Of a DNA stretch of 64,000 nucleotides, positions 62,501-64,000 are shown one piece after another. The number at the start of each line of letters is the position of its first letter. Position 1 is the stretch's first letter. The notes beneath the pieces were generated by a model. The model had not been told where the DNA came from, made no database searches, and worked only from the letters and a program-made list of their open reading frames with translations. The position numbers were made by a program, and so were the translations under genes. The DNA is taken from assembly GCA_947396885.1 (NCBI GenBank), contig OX377201.1:21925923-21989922 (forward strand), read 5' to 3'. Origin of the DNA: Heligmosomoides polygyrus polygyrus. Its lineage: Eukaryota > Nematoda > Chromadorea > Rhabditida > Heligmosomidae.

Positions 62501-62686
62501 ACATTCCAGCAGGTAGGCAAATATGATTAGACCTTGAGCGTTTAGGCCGGGAATAACAGAGACAGCGGCGATAGAAGTCATCTCTCGGAGCCTAATATGC
62601 TTCAGGCAGTGGAGTCCGACTACCATCGAGACGATGCGCACCGCCTGACATTGGCCTTTAAACGAGTGTACATTCCGGTCGTACTA
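23547..62686 (+). CDS. Patched-related (PTR/PTCHD-like) membrane protein, 22 exons, 3' incomplete
   Basis: Spliced model: 23549-23667, 24599-24695, 25185-25286, 25512-25619, 27383-27475, 29418-29524, 29583-29704, 29758-29833, 35989-36122, 36302-36381, 42286-42429, 42491-42611, 46425-46528, 46593-46673, 46742-46825, 48630-48735, 48852-48936, 56026-56122, 61402-61496, 62227-62333, 62391-62512, 62606-62686. All junction phases agree, giving 755 codons without a stop. Layout is that of Patched/RND proteins: TM1 (residues about 20-39), large extracellular loop with 'YMDYCDNTC', TM2-TM6 sterol-sensing-like domain (about 250-405), TM7 (about 445-465), second loop with 'LLPDDSP', 'FFIENPPHF' and 'FDTD', then TM8-TM10. 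PTR proteins of nematodes act at apical and cuticle-facing membranes in sterol, lipid or hedgehog-related traffic; the substrate here is unknown. About 100-150 residues (TM11-12) are missing and must lie right of the window. Odd points: GC donor in intron 3, Lys in TM10, intron lengths from 53 bp to 7.1 kb. Confidence 0.92.
23549..23667 (+). CDS. PTR exon 1: start and TM1
   Basis: Starts with ATG two bases after the acceptor ttgcttctccag (ending at 23546) and ends at donor gtaagt in phase 2. It encodes 'MLFAKAFGSLGSIVGSRPLT' followed by a 20-residue hydrophobic TM1. An acceptor directly before an ATG is the usual position of a spliced-leader trans-splice site in nematodes. An upstream cis-spliced exon is the alternative. 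Confidence 0.88.
24000..24200. repeat. AT-rich segment with repeated ATTCG/TTCGAA motifs
   Basis: In intron 1 of the PTR gene. Motifs such as attcgaaaa, attcgaatc and cattcgaatgg recur every 10-25 bp on both strands. No longer unit can be defined. Confidence 0.6.
24599..24695 (+). CDS. PTR exon 2: post-TM1 segment
   Basis: Acceptor cattgcag, donor gtaagc; enters phase 2, leaves phase 0. It encodes 'LGLDKGYTTKDAPSIRE', which matches the conserved Patched segment after TM1 where residues of the G-Y/F-x-x-x-D/N-A-P-S-x-x-E type occur. Confidence 0.92.
24732..24955. mobile_element. Two SINE 3' ends in opposite orientation (copy 7)
   Basis: 24732-24880 is the minus-strand 3' half of the SINE ('cgtggaggagatctgaatgc', 'gcggtggccagccgatgaac'). 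It is joined near 24881 to a plus-strand 3' end ('agaatgcgtggcgcatcc' and the tail tcctttaccctttat). No head (A/B box) survives in either half. Lies in PTR intron 2. Confidence 0.75.
25185..25286 (+). CDS. PTR exon 3: first loop, with GC donor
   Basis: Acceptor aatttcag; the 34 codons include 'WYMALFAEPRDEEKGSM' and 'EFDEFKDFYK', the start of extracellular loop 1. The 3' boundary is aag|gcaagt, a GC donor with otherwise perfect consensus. The next in-frame exon follows 225 bp later. Phase 0 on both sides. Confidence 0.9.
25512..25619 (+). CDS. PTR exon 4: Cys-rich part of loop 1
   Basis: Acceptor cgcttctag, donor gtgagt, phase 0 on both sides, 36 codons. It contains 'TTYMDYCDNTCEINEQIF', the short cysteine pair followed by Asn and a hydrophobic/Phe pattern typical of loop 1 in PTR proteins. 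Confidence 0.9.
25812..26104 (-). mobile_element. tRNA-derived SINE, copy 8
   Basis: Near full length on the minus strand in PTR intron 4. The plus strand shows 'gttgcgccacgcattctact', 'gacttgcggtggccagccg', 'aaggcttggttggcc' and ends with ttccgactgcgctgcac (A box complement). A small internal duplication (gtggag) is seen near 25876-25890. Confidence 0.78.
26180..26353 (-). mobile_element. tRNA-derived SINE, copy 9 (partial)
   Basis: Head-proximal part on the minus strand; plus strand keeps 'gtaggtttggttgacctggg', 'gggaatccgaaccaagagcc' and 'tctcacgactattacgcgcc'. The tail half is lost. Confidence 0.65.
26557..26849 (-). mobile_element. tRNA-derived SINE, copy 10
   Basis: Nearly complete on the minus strand with tail complement ataaaaggataaaagaagg, 'cgatctgaatgcgcatttg', 'acaatgacttgcagtggcc' and 'cacctcctccgactgtgcc'. 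Copies 8-10 follow one another in the same orientation within about 1.1 kb. Confidence 0.78.
27383..27475 (+). CDS. PTR exon 5: loop 1
   Basis: Acceptor tttgtctag, donor gtacga, phase 0 on both sides, 31 codons. It encodes 'LQWPQTSIFMFKSNIGKYFF'; the W/Y-P followed by N-I-G matches PTR loop 1 (Y-P ... N-I-G-G). A longer overlapping frame in another register is not the gene. Confidence 0.88.
28090..28635 (-). mobile_element. RTE retrotransposon C-terminal fragment
   Basis: Minus strand in PTR intron 5. 28354-28172 encodes 'MRFADTRWTRAITDWIPRD' and 'NDRYDALRIPRARRMH'. The upstream part (28635-28360) matches the 13.3-13.6 kb copy closely at the nucleotide level ('ccttctctcacttgcgtgag'). A missing base near 28345 breaks the frame. 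The uninterrupted tail shows the state before the insertion seen at 12.5 kb. Confidence 0.85.
28690..29200. repeat. AT-rich dispersed repeat R3
   Basis: Shares ordered landmarks with 34.9-35.7 kb and more weakly with 9.54-10.02 and 47.1-47.44 kb: 'attgcgccatgcattgctcg', 'tcgaataaaaatcgcgacg', 'cgcatgacgcaatctc' and 'cacttattgggtaagtgaat'. No coding sequence or clear terminal repeats seen. Confidence 0.55.
29418..29524 (+). CDS. PTR exon 6: end of loop 1
   Basis: Acceptor cccttcag, donor gtaagc, phase 0 in, phase 2 out. It encodes 'SRLSALYFLVFINST' and 'SHFEEQVAE', the hydrophobic strand and W/F-E-E helix that precede TM2 in the family. Confidence 0.9.
29583..29704 (+). CDS. PTR exon 7: pre-TM2 segment
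   Basis: The preceding intron is only 58 bp. Phase 2 in, phase 1 out; donor gtcagt is weak. It contains 'TITQYGARGMQQEISRGMKF', the amphipathic stretch that leads into TM2, where Patched proteins carry conserved S/R and E residues. Confidence 0.9.
29758..29833 (+). CDS. PTR exon 8: TM2
   Basis: A 53-bp intron precedes it. It encodes the first TM of the sterol-sensing-like domain, 'VVLAVFFVLLSFMLL', followed by the basic loop 'NRIHRRSSS'. It ends in phase 2 at gtacag. A second donor 14 bp downstream (gtgaaa) would give phase 0 and is less likely. Confidence 0.88.
29857..29941 (+). ncRNA. tRNA-like segment in PTR intron 8
   Basis: Begins gggcacgtggtggttcagtc with an A-box-like tggttcagtcgg, and has a weak B box (tggtttgggcccc) about 45 bp later. 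It resembles the SINE head but lacks the SINE body. Possibly a related SINE subfamily. Low confidence. Confidence 0.35.
30058..30500. repeat. Fold-back unit A of the Penelope-like element
   Basis: Internal inverted repeat of about 170 bp per arm, from 'aaccaggaaactatctcaac' (30058) to its complement ending at 30500. Both arms carry 'gcgattcta'/'cagaatcgcctctctctggg' and 'caacttctgtcgtcccta' tracks. Unit B at 33026-33496 has the same design. Confidence 0.85.
30796..31029 (-). pseudogene. GIY-YIG domain C-terminal part (Penelope-like)
   Basis: 78 codons without stop. Contains 'VEVAVTILAREDDIAARKVL', 'EALWTSFKNPAFNRKEEG' and 'VAVTQE'. This matches the end of Penelope GIY-YIG domains: basic helix with R-K-x-L-E-A, then N-P-x-x-N-R-K-E-E. 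It is separated from the N-terminal part by 800 bp of unrelated sequence. Confidence 0.75.
31826..32791 (-). pseudogene. Chimeric 321-codon frame with GIY-YIG N-terminal part
   Basis: Residues about 110-257 are true Penelope-type sequence: 'NLKVQQERNRLYDCACETH', 'CVVCPFGREGDC' (zinc-binding-like Cys set), 'AVYLITC' and 'EEYIGERGRPLCVR' (the GIY and YIG motifs). Residues about 1-100 are the antisense of a second GIY-YIG C-terminal copy lying on the plus strand (about 32520-32700). So the long open frame is not a single protein. After the YIG motif the frame runs into low-complexity Arg-rich coding. Confidence 0.75.
33026..33496. repeat. Fold-back unit B of the Penelope-like element
   Basis: Counterpart of unit A. 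Left arm begins 'aaccaggagactatcccaat', right arm ends gttgagatagtttcctagt. Arms include 'gcttctctctgggaaacaa' and 'cccagagagaggcgattct'. More diverged between arms than unit A. Confidence 0.8.
33966..34060 (+). mobile_element. SINE 3'-end fragment
   Basis: Keeps 'aagtgttcaaattcccc', 'cttgtagaagtagaatgtgg' and a tail ending ttttatcctttacc. Only the last third of the family consensus is present. Confidence 0.55.
35119..35395 (+). mobile_element. tRNA-derived SINE, copy 11
   Basis: Plus strand, inserted in AT-rich repeat R3. The head is well kept: 'gtgcgtgcagcgcagtcggg' (A box) and B box GGTTCGAATTTCC near 35183. The tail has decayed to poly-T/A. Because R3 resumes after it, the SINE is younger than that repeat. 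Confidence 0.78.
35989..36122 (+). CDS. PTR exon 9: TM3 and most of TM4
   Basis: Acceptor gctttccag at 35988 keeps phase 2; an alternative acceptor at 35977 does not. TM3 is 'LTLAAGVLPLMALVSALA' and TM4 starts with 'SISVVALALAYAIG'. Donor gtgagt in phase 1. It follows a 6.2-kb intron filled by Penelope-like and SINE sequence. Confidence 0.9.
36302..36381 (+). CDS. PTR exon 10: TM4 acidic motif
   Basis: Acceptor gagttcag, donor gtaagc, phase 1 in and 0 out. With the split codon it reads 'GIDGALILYNTW', the counterpart of the G-V-D-D motif in TM4 of Patched and other RND proteins. The first Asp (residue 322) is kept and the second is Gly. Confidence 0.92.
36720..36980. repeat. 42-bp minisatellite (array 1)
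   Basis: About six degenerate units of 'gtgcgtagggattcagaaga' followed by cgtgctgaagacgtcgtccaac (unit about 42 bp). Each unit contains gacgtc. The period is a multiple of three, so several frames stay open, but they are low-complexity and I do not call them coding. In PTR intron 10. Confidence 0.85.
36960..37560. repeat. Dispersed block next to minisatellite 1
   Basis: Includes a G-run (37028-37039), 'agaataaatcgcgtgcatgt' (37279-37298), 'tgcgcagtgaaaattctgcc' (37322-37341), and a 46-bp hairpin at 37486-37531 (ccagacgtttagcgg paired with ccgctgaacgtctgg). Parts recur at 63.0-63.2 kb in the same orientation, and others at 63.5-63.8 kb in inverted orientation. Confidence 0.75.
38902..39176. 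repeat. Fold-back repeat, arms about 107-115 bp
   Basis: Left arm 'tctgtggttggactttttg' (38902) to about 39007 pairs with 39061-39176, whose complement reads ttctgtggttggactttttt. The right arm has a 7-bp insertion. Weaker partial copies of the same unit follow at about 39274-39330 and 39438-39480. Confidence 0.8.
39500..40600. other. Intron stretch without recognised features
   Basis: Inside PTR intron 10. Short frames only; no domain or repeat family recognised. Confidence 0.4.
40655..41240 (-). mobile_element. RTE retrotransposon C-terminal fragment (diverged)
   Basis: Minus strand. 40972-40613 encodes 'LKMRWAVHVMRFADTFWTRA' and 'PRKVKRTPGRPSTRWSDFF', the same RTE tract as at 13.2 kb but with more substitutions and a C-run near 41162-41179. 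Oldest-looking RTE copy in the window. Confidence 0.82.
41445..41581. repeat. Possible short inverted-repeat element
   Basis: Left end 'aacctatgggtatgcgggg' and right complement 'aacccttgggtatagagg' pair loosely; the interior holds gtagagataagg against cctatctctac. A MITE is possible, without a clear target duplication. Confidence 0.35.
42286..42429 (+). CDS. PTR exon 11: TM5 and TM6
   Basis: Acceptor atctttcag, donor gtgagt, phase 0 on both sides, 48 codons. Encodes 'PSLTAISSVAIGLLAGGLFP' (TM5) and 'YLGFTVLFVYAY' (TM6), matching the S-L-T-D-x-x-x-F-x-I-G region of the family. Confidence 0.92.
42491..42611 (+). CDS. PTR exon 12: end of TM6 and cytosolic loop
   Basis: Preceded by a 61-bp intron (acceptor cattttcag). 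It encodes 'ICFFTSVMAWCCPIETHR' and then a Pro-rich, basic loop, the middle cytosolic linker. Phase 0 in, phase 1 out at gtaagc. Confidence 0.92.
42672..43236 (-). mobile_element. tRNA-derived SINE, copy 12, split by an insertion
   Basis: Minus-strand SINE in two parts, 42672-42763 and 43010-43236, which join cleanly (the 5-bp aatgc is present at both edges). The head-side part is well kept: 'gacttgcggtggccagccga', 'aggcttcgttggcctgggcg', 'ttccgactgcgctacatgcg'. Lies in PTR intron 12, directly after exon 12. Confidence 0.8.
42764..43009. mobile_element. 246-bp insertion of unknown origin in SINE copy 12
   Basis: Not SINE sequence; flanked by aatgc on both sides, suggesting a target duplication. 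Minus-strand frame includes 'TTGGKGSSVLFQNFALRAVN', which I do not recognise. No terminal repeats or tail seen. Could be a processed cDNA fragment or an unknown element. Confidence 0.5.
43314..43600 (+). mobile_element. tRNA-derived SINE, copy 13 (strongly diverged)
   Basis: Order and spacing follow the family: head 'gcatagtgtagtcgtatgag' (A box), B box 'gggttcgagttctgcc' at about 43378-43393, 'ggttaagtagctgccatac', tail region near 43590. Here the B box is closer to the tRNA consensus than in other copies. Confidence 0.6.
43812..43892 (+). ncRNA. tRNA-like relic related to the 13-kb palindrome
   Basis: 43821-43861 or so aligns with the 3' 44 nt of the palindromic tRNA ('cctgcccgg', then 'caagtcccgcctggcgc'). 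It continues into the same downstream flank (agagttttatcgtaataaaacatc against agagttttgatcgcaacaaaacatc). The 5' half is deleted. Because flank and tRNA travel together, the unit is a dispersed repeat rather than an isolated tRNA gene. Confidence 0.7.
44335..45240 (+). mobile_element. Mariner-type element with poly-G TIRs
   Basis: The left end is 12 G followed by caaaagtaatgagaca. The right end is the complement, tgtctcattacttttgg plus 10 C. TA lies on both sides (44333-44334, 45241-45242). 906 bp, so shorter than a full mariner; the N-terminal part of the transposase is reduced. The TIR outer segments are pure G/C homopolymer, which is unusual. Confidence 0.85.
44590..45144 (+). pseudogene. 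Mariner-type transposase, N-terminally truncated
   Basis: Catalytic core of a mariner-type transposase in one open frame. First Asp in 'IFTQDEKYVFYLNP' (about 44590-44632), second in 'VLLFDNAAPHREQ', third in 'HPPYSLDISPCNYHYY'. About 29 residues lie between the second and third Asp, a little fewer than the usual 34, so a small deletion is likely. The C-terminal tail ends '...ELAERWQQGPCP' type at 45144. The HTH DNA-binding half is not recoverable upstream, so it should not be autonomous. Confidence 0.8.
45245..46420. other. Intron stretch without recognised features
   Basis: Rest of PTR intron 12. A 102-codon plus-strand frame (45575-45883) is basic and low in conserved character; I do not call it a gene. 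Confidence 0.4.
46425..46528 (+). CDS. PTR exon 13: TM7
   Basis: Acceptor agttgcag. It encodes 'WLKIFATSVFCLCLALPTYI', the TM that starts the second half of the molecule, then 'GSAK'. Donor gttcgt is unusual but the phase (0) fits the exon 64 bp downstream. Confidence 0.88.
46593..46673 (+). CDS. PTR exon 14: L-L-P-D-D-S-P segment
   Basis: Acceptor aagtttag, donor gtaagt, phase 0 on both sides, 27 codons. It contains 'DYRDLLPDDSPSNKG', matching the conserved D-S-P motif that follows TM7 in PTR proteins. Confidence 0.92.
46742..46825 (+). CDS. PTR exon 15: second loop
   Basis: Acceptor atttccag, donor gtaagt, phase 0 on both sides. It encodes 'FFNVLFFIENPPHFDDPVG', the beta-strand plus N-P-P-x-x-x-D-P motif of the second extracellular loop. 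Confidence 0.92.
47110..47440. repeat. AT-rich dispersed repeat R3, weak copy
   Basis: In PTR intron 15. Shares style and some landmarks with the 28.7 and 35 kb copies (for example 'agcgatttttagcgcactaa', 'atcacgccatgaacttct'). Alignment by eye is patchy. Confidence 0.4.
48630..48735 (+). CDS. PTR exon 16: second loop
   Basis: Acceptor tctttgcag, donor gtgagt, phase 0 in, phase 1 out. Encodes 'KLISEIESLPGAVNNAG' and 'MWVNDFERH', which join directly to exon 15 and match the helix and W-L-x-x-Y/F pattern of the family. Confidence 0.92.
48852..48936 (+). CDS. PTR exon 17: second loop
   Basis: Acceptor tactttcag; it ends at ggg|gtacga style donor in phase 2. Encodes 'LFKDFITHDIYKAWNSGVKY', matching F-x-x-F-x-x-x-P-x-Y-x-x-W-x-x-x-V-K/R. 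The frame stays open past the donor, but only this donor gives the phase needed by exon 18. Confidence 0.9.
49694..50540. repeat. Fold-back, about 195-bp arms around an AT-rich core
   Basis: 49694-49888 and 50345-50540 are about 95% identical as reverse complements ('acagcgttcataacacattc' on the left pairs with 'gaatgtgttatgaacgctgt' on the right). The 456-bp centre is extremely AT-rich. The right arm is part of R2 copy 2, so the left arm is an inverted extra copy of R2 sequence. Confidence 0.88.
50005..51052. repeat. Dispersed repeat family R2, copy 2
   Basis: Matches 21755-22676 through its length: 'gatcactagcaatatggttg', 'ttatgaacgctgttgctttg', 'ataatgtcagtatggtacac', 'ttgcaatttttgacctaccc'. 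It includes the tRNA-like A box (complement of cccactcggcgg, 50705-50716). Slightly longer than copy 1. Confidence 0.85.
51870..53960. other. Intron stretch with minor repeats only
   Basis: PTR intron 17. 53310-53400 and 53600-53665 recur together at about 54610-54775 ('agaaaaaataaacc', 'gtcctcagcaggtcgcatcg', 'ccaatagccagcatcat'). The 200 bp between them in this copy includes a hairpin at about 53403-53443 (tgtacaggcaaagcc paired with ggcttgcccgtaca). No gene seen. Confidence 0.5.
53967..54430 (-). mobile_element. SINE head fragment (copy 14) split by a GC-rich MITE
   Basis: Left piece 'aatcaggaacctggtatcgg' (53970-53989) and right piece 'gtcggcgcctcctccgactt' (54399-54418) are adjacent in intact SINE copies. 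Between them lies the 394-bp MITE with its TTA duplication. Only the tRNA-like head of the SINE is present. Confidence 0.8.
54002..54395. mobile_element. GC-rich MITE with TTA target duplication (394 bp)
   Basis: TIR agcccctttcatactcg at 54002-54018 and its complement ending at 54395; TTA at 53999-54001 and 54396-54398. The body is largely runs of GGC/GCC and GCG, extremely GC-rich in an otherwise AT-rich region. Shares agcatagg/cctatgct and ends of AGGCCC/AGCCCC type with the element at 20625-20769. Long Arg/Ala/Gly-rich open frames on both strands are composition artefacts. Confidence 0.85.
54431..56020. other. Intron stretch without recognised features
   Basis: Rest of PTR intron 17. Apart from the repeat at 54610-54775 I see no family. 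Frames at 54902-55153 and 55599-55808 have no support. Confidence 0.4.
56026..56122 (+). CDS. PTR exon 18: second loop
   Basis: After a 7.1-kb intron; acceptor atttttcag, donor gtgagg. Encodes 'VVVTKMLYITAFENVRTMMD' and 'KAVLLTQCRQ', the strand and amphipathic helix before the I-A-x-x-F/Y-P motif. Phase 2 in, 0 out. Confidence 0.92.
56568..57463 (+). mobile_element. Mariner element, internally decayed, with TTAGGTTG termini
   Basis: Ends ttaggttgagcaataaattt (56568) and, complemented, ttaggttgtgtcataaattt (to 57463), flanked by TA on each side. These are classic mariner TIRs. Inside, plus-strand pieces include 'KPLPGRSIAV' with 'TTLGLTADL' (about 56900-57010; HTH region with S/P-G-R-P) and the C-terminal 'FFTSKPTEF' plus 'KLIENKGNYF' (about 57280-57380). 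Multiple stops and frameshifts; the central catalytic part is mostly missing. 896 bp. Confidence 0.82.
57778..58026 (-). pseudogene. Retropepsin-like aspartic protease of an LTR retrotransposon
   Basis: Minus strand. 'MEALLDTGSAISIVPAKVL' carries the D-T-G-S active-site motif of retroviral-type proteases followed by the I/V-P turn. It is preceded by 'AVIEIGKNCTR', the usual strand before the motif. Upstream (58030-58250) is Lys/Arg-rich coding that may be gag. No RT, integrase or LTRs identified nearby, so a fragment. Confidence 0.7.
58030..59500. other. Intron stretch, possible gag remnant then nothing
   Basis: 58030-58300 on the minus strand may continue the retrotransposon upstream of the protease. 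Beyond that, frames such as 59029-58751 have no recognisable motif. Confidence 0.35.
59520..61400. other. Intron stretch without recognised features
   Basis: PTR intron 18. AT-rich with several pseudo-exons (for example 60044-60108) that do not fit the phase or family of the PTR protein. Exon 18 joins exon 19 directly. Confidence 0.5.
61402..61496 (+). CDS. PTR exon 19: F-D-T-D segment before TM8
   Basis: Acceptor ttattttag, donor gtgagc in phase 2. Encodes 'IAARFPEMDVVPFDTDVTM' and 'DVVLQIPYVT', matching the last conserved stretch of loop 2. Joins exon 18 without gap after a 5.3-kb intron. Confidence 0.92.
62227..62333 (+). CDS. PTR exon 20: TM8-TM9
   Basis: Acceptor tactactgcag, donor gtatat, phase 2 in, 1 out. 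Nearly all hydrophobic: 'IPLFVLVASAAVAVILIG' then 'LVVSLVCFCSAAAIFL'. A longer open frame reads through from 62150 but the phase supports this start. Confidence 0.9.
62391..62512 (+). CDS. PTR exon 21: TM10 with Lys in place of acidic residue
   Basis: Acceptor gtatttgcag after a 57-bp intron; donor gtaggc, phase 1 in and 0 out. Encodes 'VILNPFSAAFLVVVAALSVK' and 'SSTHICYTFQQ', aligned with the family's L-D-x-I-S ... G-F-S-V-D-(F/Y)-S-x-H-I. Lys-717 occupies the Asp position. Confidence 0.92.
62606..62686 (+). CDS. PTR exon 22: linker before TM11
   Basis: Acceptor atgcttcag, donor gtaagt, phase 0 on both sides. Encodes 'AVESDYHRDDAHRLTLAF' and 'KRVYIPVVL', matching the R-x-x-x-A-L-x-x-x-G-x-P-V-L segment. 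An acceptor at 62545 would keep frame but leaves a 33-bp intron, so 62606 is preferred. The next exon is not found before 64000. Confidence 0.8.
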
Positions 62687-63480
62687 GTAAGTCAAGTAGT
62701 TTCTTGAAATACTTACCATCTTTGATTCTCTTCCATAAAACCTTTAAGTATGGAGTGTGTAGCACGGAGTCTCACTAGAGTTACTCAAGGCTTGTATTAA
62801 ATTGAAGCTTCTCCTTTCGTAAATCTCGGCATGACAAGTTCTTCAAGTTTAACAGTAGGCTAAACGAGGTTTTTATGTCGAATCTTCTTAGTTTTTTTCC
62901 ATGTCCGAACATTTCGACGTGATCTCATCTTCAGAGGCCTGAAGGTTGCGCAAGGTTGAAGTTGCATTCTACCCCTTCAAACGCCGTAGCCAATCTAGCA
63001 CTTTCGGAAGCATAGAGAATAAATCGCGTGCATGTGATGGAGGGCGGATGGGCTTCATATGCGCAGTGAAAATTCTGCCCTACCATATCCCACTGCACTA
63101 ATCTATGTAATAAAACCAGTTTTTCTTACTGTAAGAAGGCCTAAATTAGAAAGATGGAAGATTGGGGTTGTCTCGGGGTTTGGGGCGAAGCCCCCAACCT
63201 CATTCCATATATGTTGTATGACCACTGCAGTAAGTCTCAATCTATTCACTAACCTAAAGCAGACTGACATCGGCACTCCTAGAGGAACGAAGTCTATTCC
63301 TCTCTTCGCTCGTTCTCTACGTATCGAGGAACAGGTAATGAGAGTCCCAATCAGCAGAATCATGATTAAAATTAATCGGTATTGGTCGACACCGCTTACT
63401 ATTTCACGGCAATAATACTCCTCCGAATCCCGTGGTCACTCTCTCTACCCCTCCCCCCCCCCCCCCCTACCAAAATACTT
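62687..63480. other. Start of PTR intron 22 with a dispersed block
   Basis: From 63018 'aataaatcgcgtgcatgtga' to about 63200 the sequence repeats the 37.28-37.48 kb block in the same orientation, including a 'gggcgaagcccc' hairpin. A candidate exon at 63231-63338 has splice-like ends but no PTR character. A C-run lies near 63453-63468. Confidence 0.55.
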
Positions 63481-63499
63481 CCTTTCCTATGTGCTGGCA

Positions 63500-64000
63500 A
63501 AGAAGCGGAGTTATAGTCTAGGACGTACATGTGACACTGAGTACCGTATCACGTGTCACTACGCTGCCACGACGTCTATGACACTGCTTCTGCACTCTGA
63601 TACACGTGCCACGACTTCTGTAAGCCGTTTTCAGAAATCCGATACACACTGAACGATGTTGTGGGAAAATGCTAGTCCCTCCCCCCGCCCTTATTCACGC
63701 TCCCCCTCTAATGGTCTCCCTTTGTTGGTCCCCTCCTATTGGTCGCTTTTATTCGGAAACCCTACGCAAGTTGGGCGACGTCTTCGGCACGTCTTCTGAA
63801 TCTCTACGTACGTTGAACGACGTCTTCAGCACGGCTTCTAATCCCTACGCACGTTGGACGACGTCTTGCGCAGGTCTTTTGAATACCTACCCACGTTAGA
63901 CCACGTCTTCAGCACGTCTTTTGAATCCCTACGTAAGTTTGACGGCGTCTTCAACACGTCTTCTGAATTCCTACGTACGTTGAGCGACGTCTTTAGCACG
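63500..64000. repeat. 42-bp minisatellite (array 2), inverted relative to array 1
   Basis: 63500-63760 is the reverse complement of 36960-37230 with changes ('ctgccacgacgtctatgaca', 'cgatacacactgaacgatg'). From about 63760 to the window end it is followed by at least five units of 'ttctgaatccctacgtacgt' type, 42 bp long. It runs off the right edge. Confidence 0.85.

Noticed and set aside
62546..62605. Upstream extension of PTR exon 22
   Set aside because: In frame, but it would leave a 33-bp intron; the acceptor at 62605 is stronger and gives a normal 93-bp intron.
63231..63338. Possible next PTR exon after 62686
   Set aside because: Splice-like ends are present but the peptide is hydrophilic, where TM11 is expected, and it lies next to dispersed repeat sequence.
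63669..63899. 76-codon frame with repeated residues
   Set aside because: Translation of a 42-bp minisatellite; open only because the period is divisible by three.
1..64000. CRISPR arrays, bacterial operons or phage-like modules
   Set aside because: None of the repeat spacing or gene density expected; the window is eukaryotic with spliced genes and transposons.

Overview
The window reads as a repeat-rich chromosomal segment from a nematode, most likely a clade V strongylid such as a hookworm. That placement is inference. It rests on small introns with TTTCAG-like acceptors mixed with multi-kilobase introns, and on the combination of RTE, CR1-like, Tc1/mariner and Penelope-like fragments with abundant short tRNA-derived repeats. 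No bacterial-type operons, CRISPR arrays or rRNA genes are visible. Positions 21321-21520 are an assembly gap of N.

Two host protein-coding loci can be supported. The main one is a Patched-related (PTR/PTCHD-like, RND-superfamily) membrane protein on the + strand. I assembled 22 exons by eye between 23549 and 62686; every exon-exon phase matches and together they give 755 codons. Its introns hold most of the transposons of the window, and its 3' end lies beyond the right edge. The second locus is one exon of a PAX paired-domain protein on the - strand (20180-20348), with no other certain exon.

Region by region: 1-5.8 kb holds three SINE copies and otherwise nothing recognisable. 5.8-8.8 kb is a decayed LINE (ORF1-like, endonuclease and RT pieces, - strand). 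10.0-11.1 kb is a second LINE 3' end. 12.4-13.9 kb is a nested stack: an RTE copy interrupted by a LINE 3' end, which itself holds a perfect 268-bp palindrome carrying two divergent tRNA-like genes. 16.3-17.8 kb is a Tc1/mariner element interrupted by a 223-bp MITE with a 9-bp target duplication. 20-23 kb has the PAX exon, a GC-rich MITE, the gap and a tRNA-containing repeat. From 23.5 kb onward the PTR gene is filled with SINEs, RTE and Penelope-like fragments (30-33.5 kb), two mariner copies (44.3 and 56.6 kb), a hAT-like element (49.4-51.9 kb), a GC-rich MITE inside a SINE (54.0 kb), a retropepsin remnant (57.8 kb) and an inverted pair of 42-bp minisatellites (36.7 and 63.8 kb).

The observations most worth a second look are the perfect tRNA palindrome and its dispersed relatives, the PTR protein with lysine where the family has an acidic residue in TM10, and the nested insertions whose target duplications are still readable.
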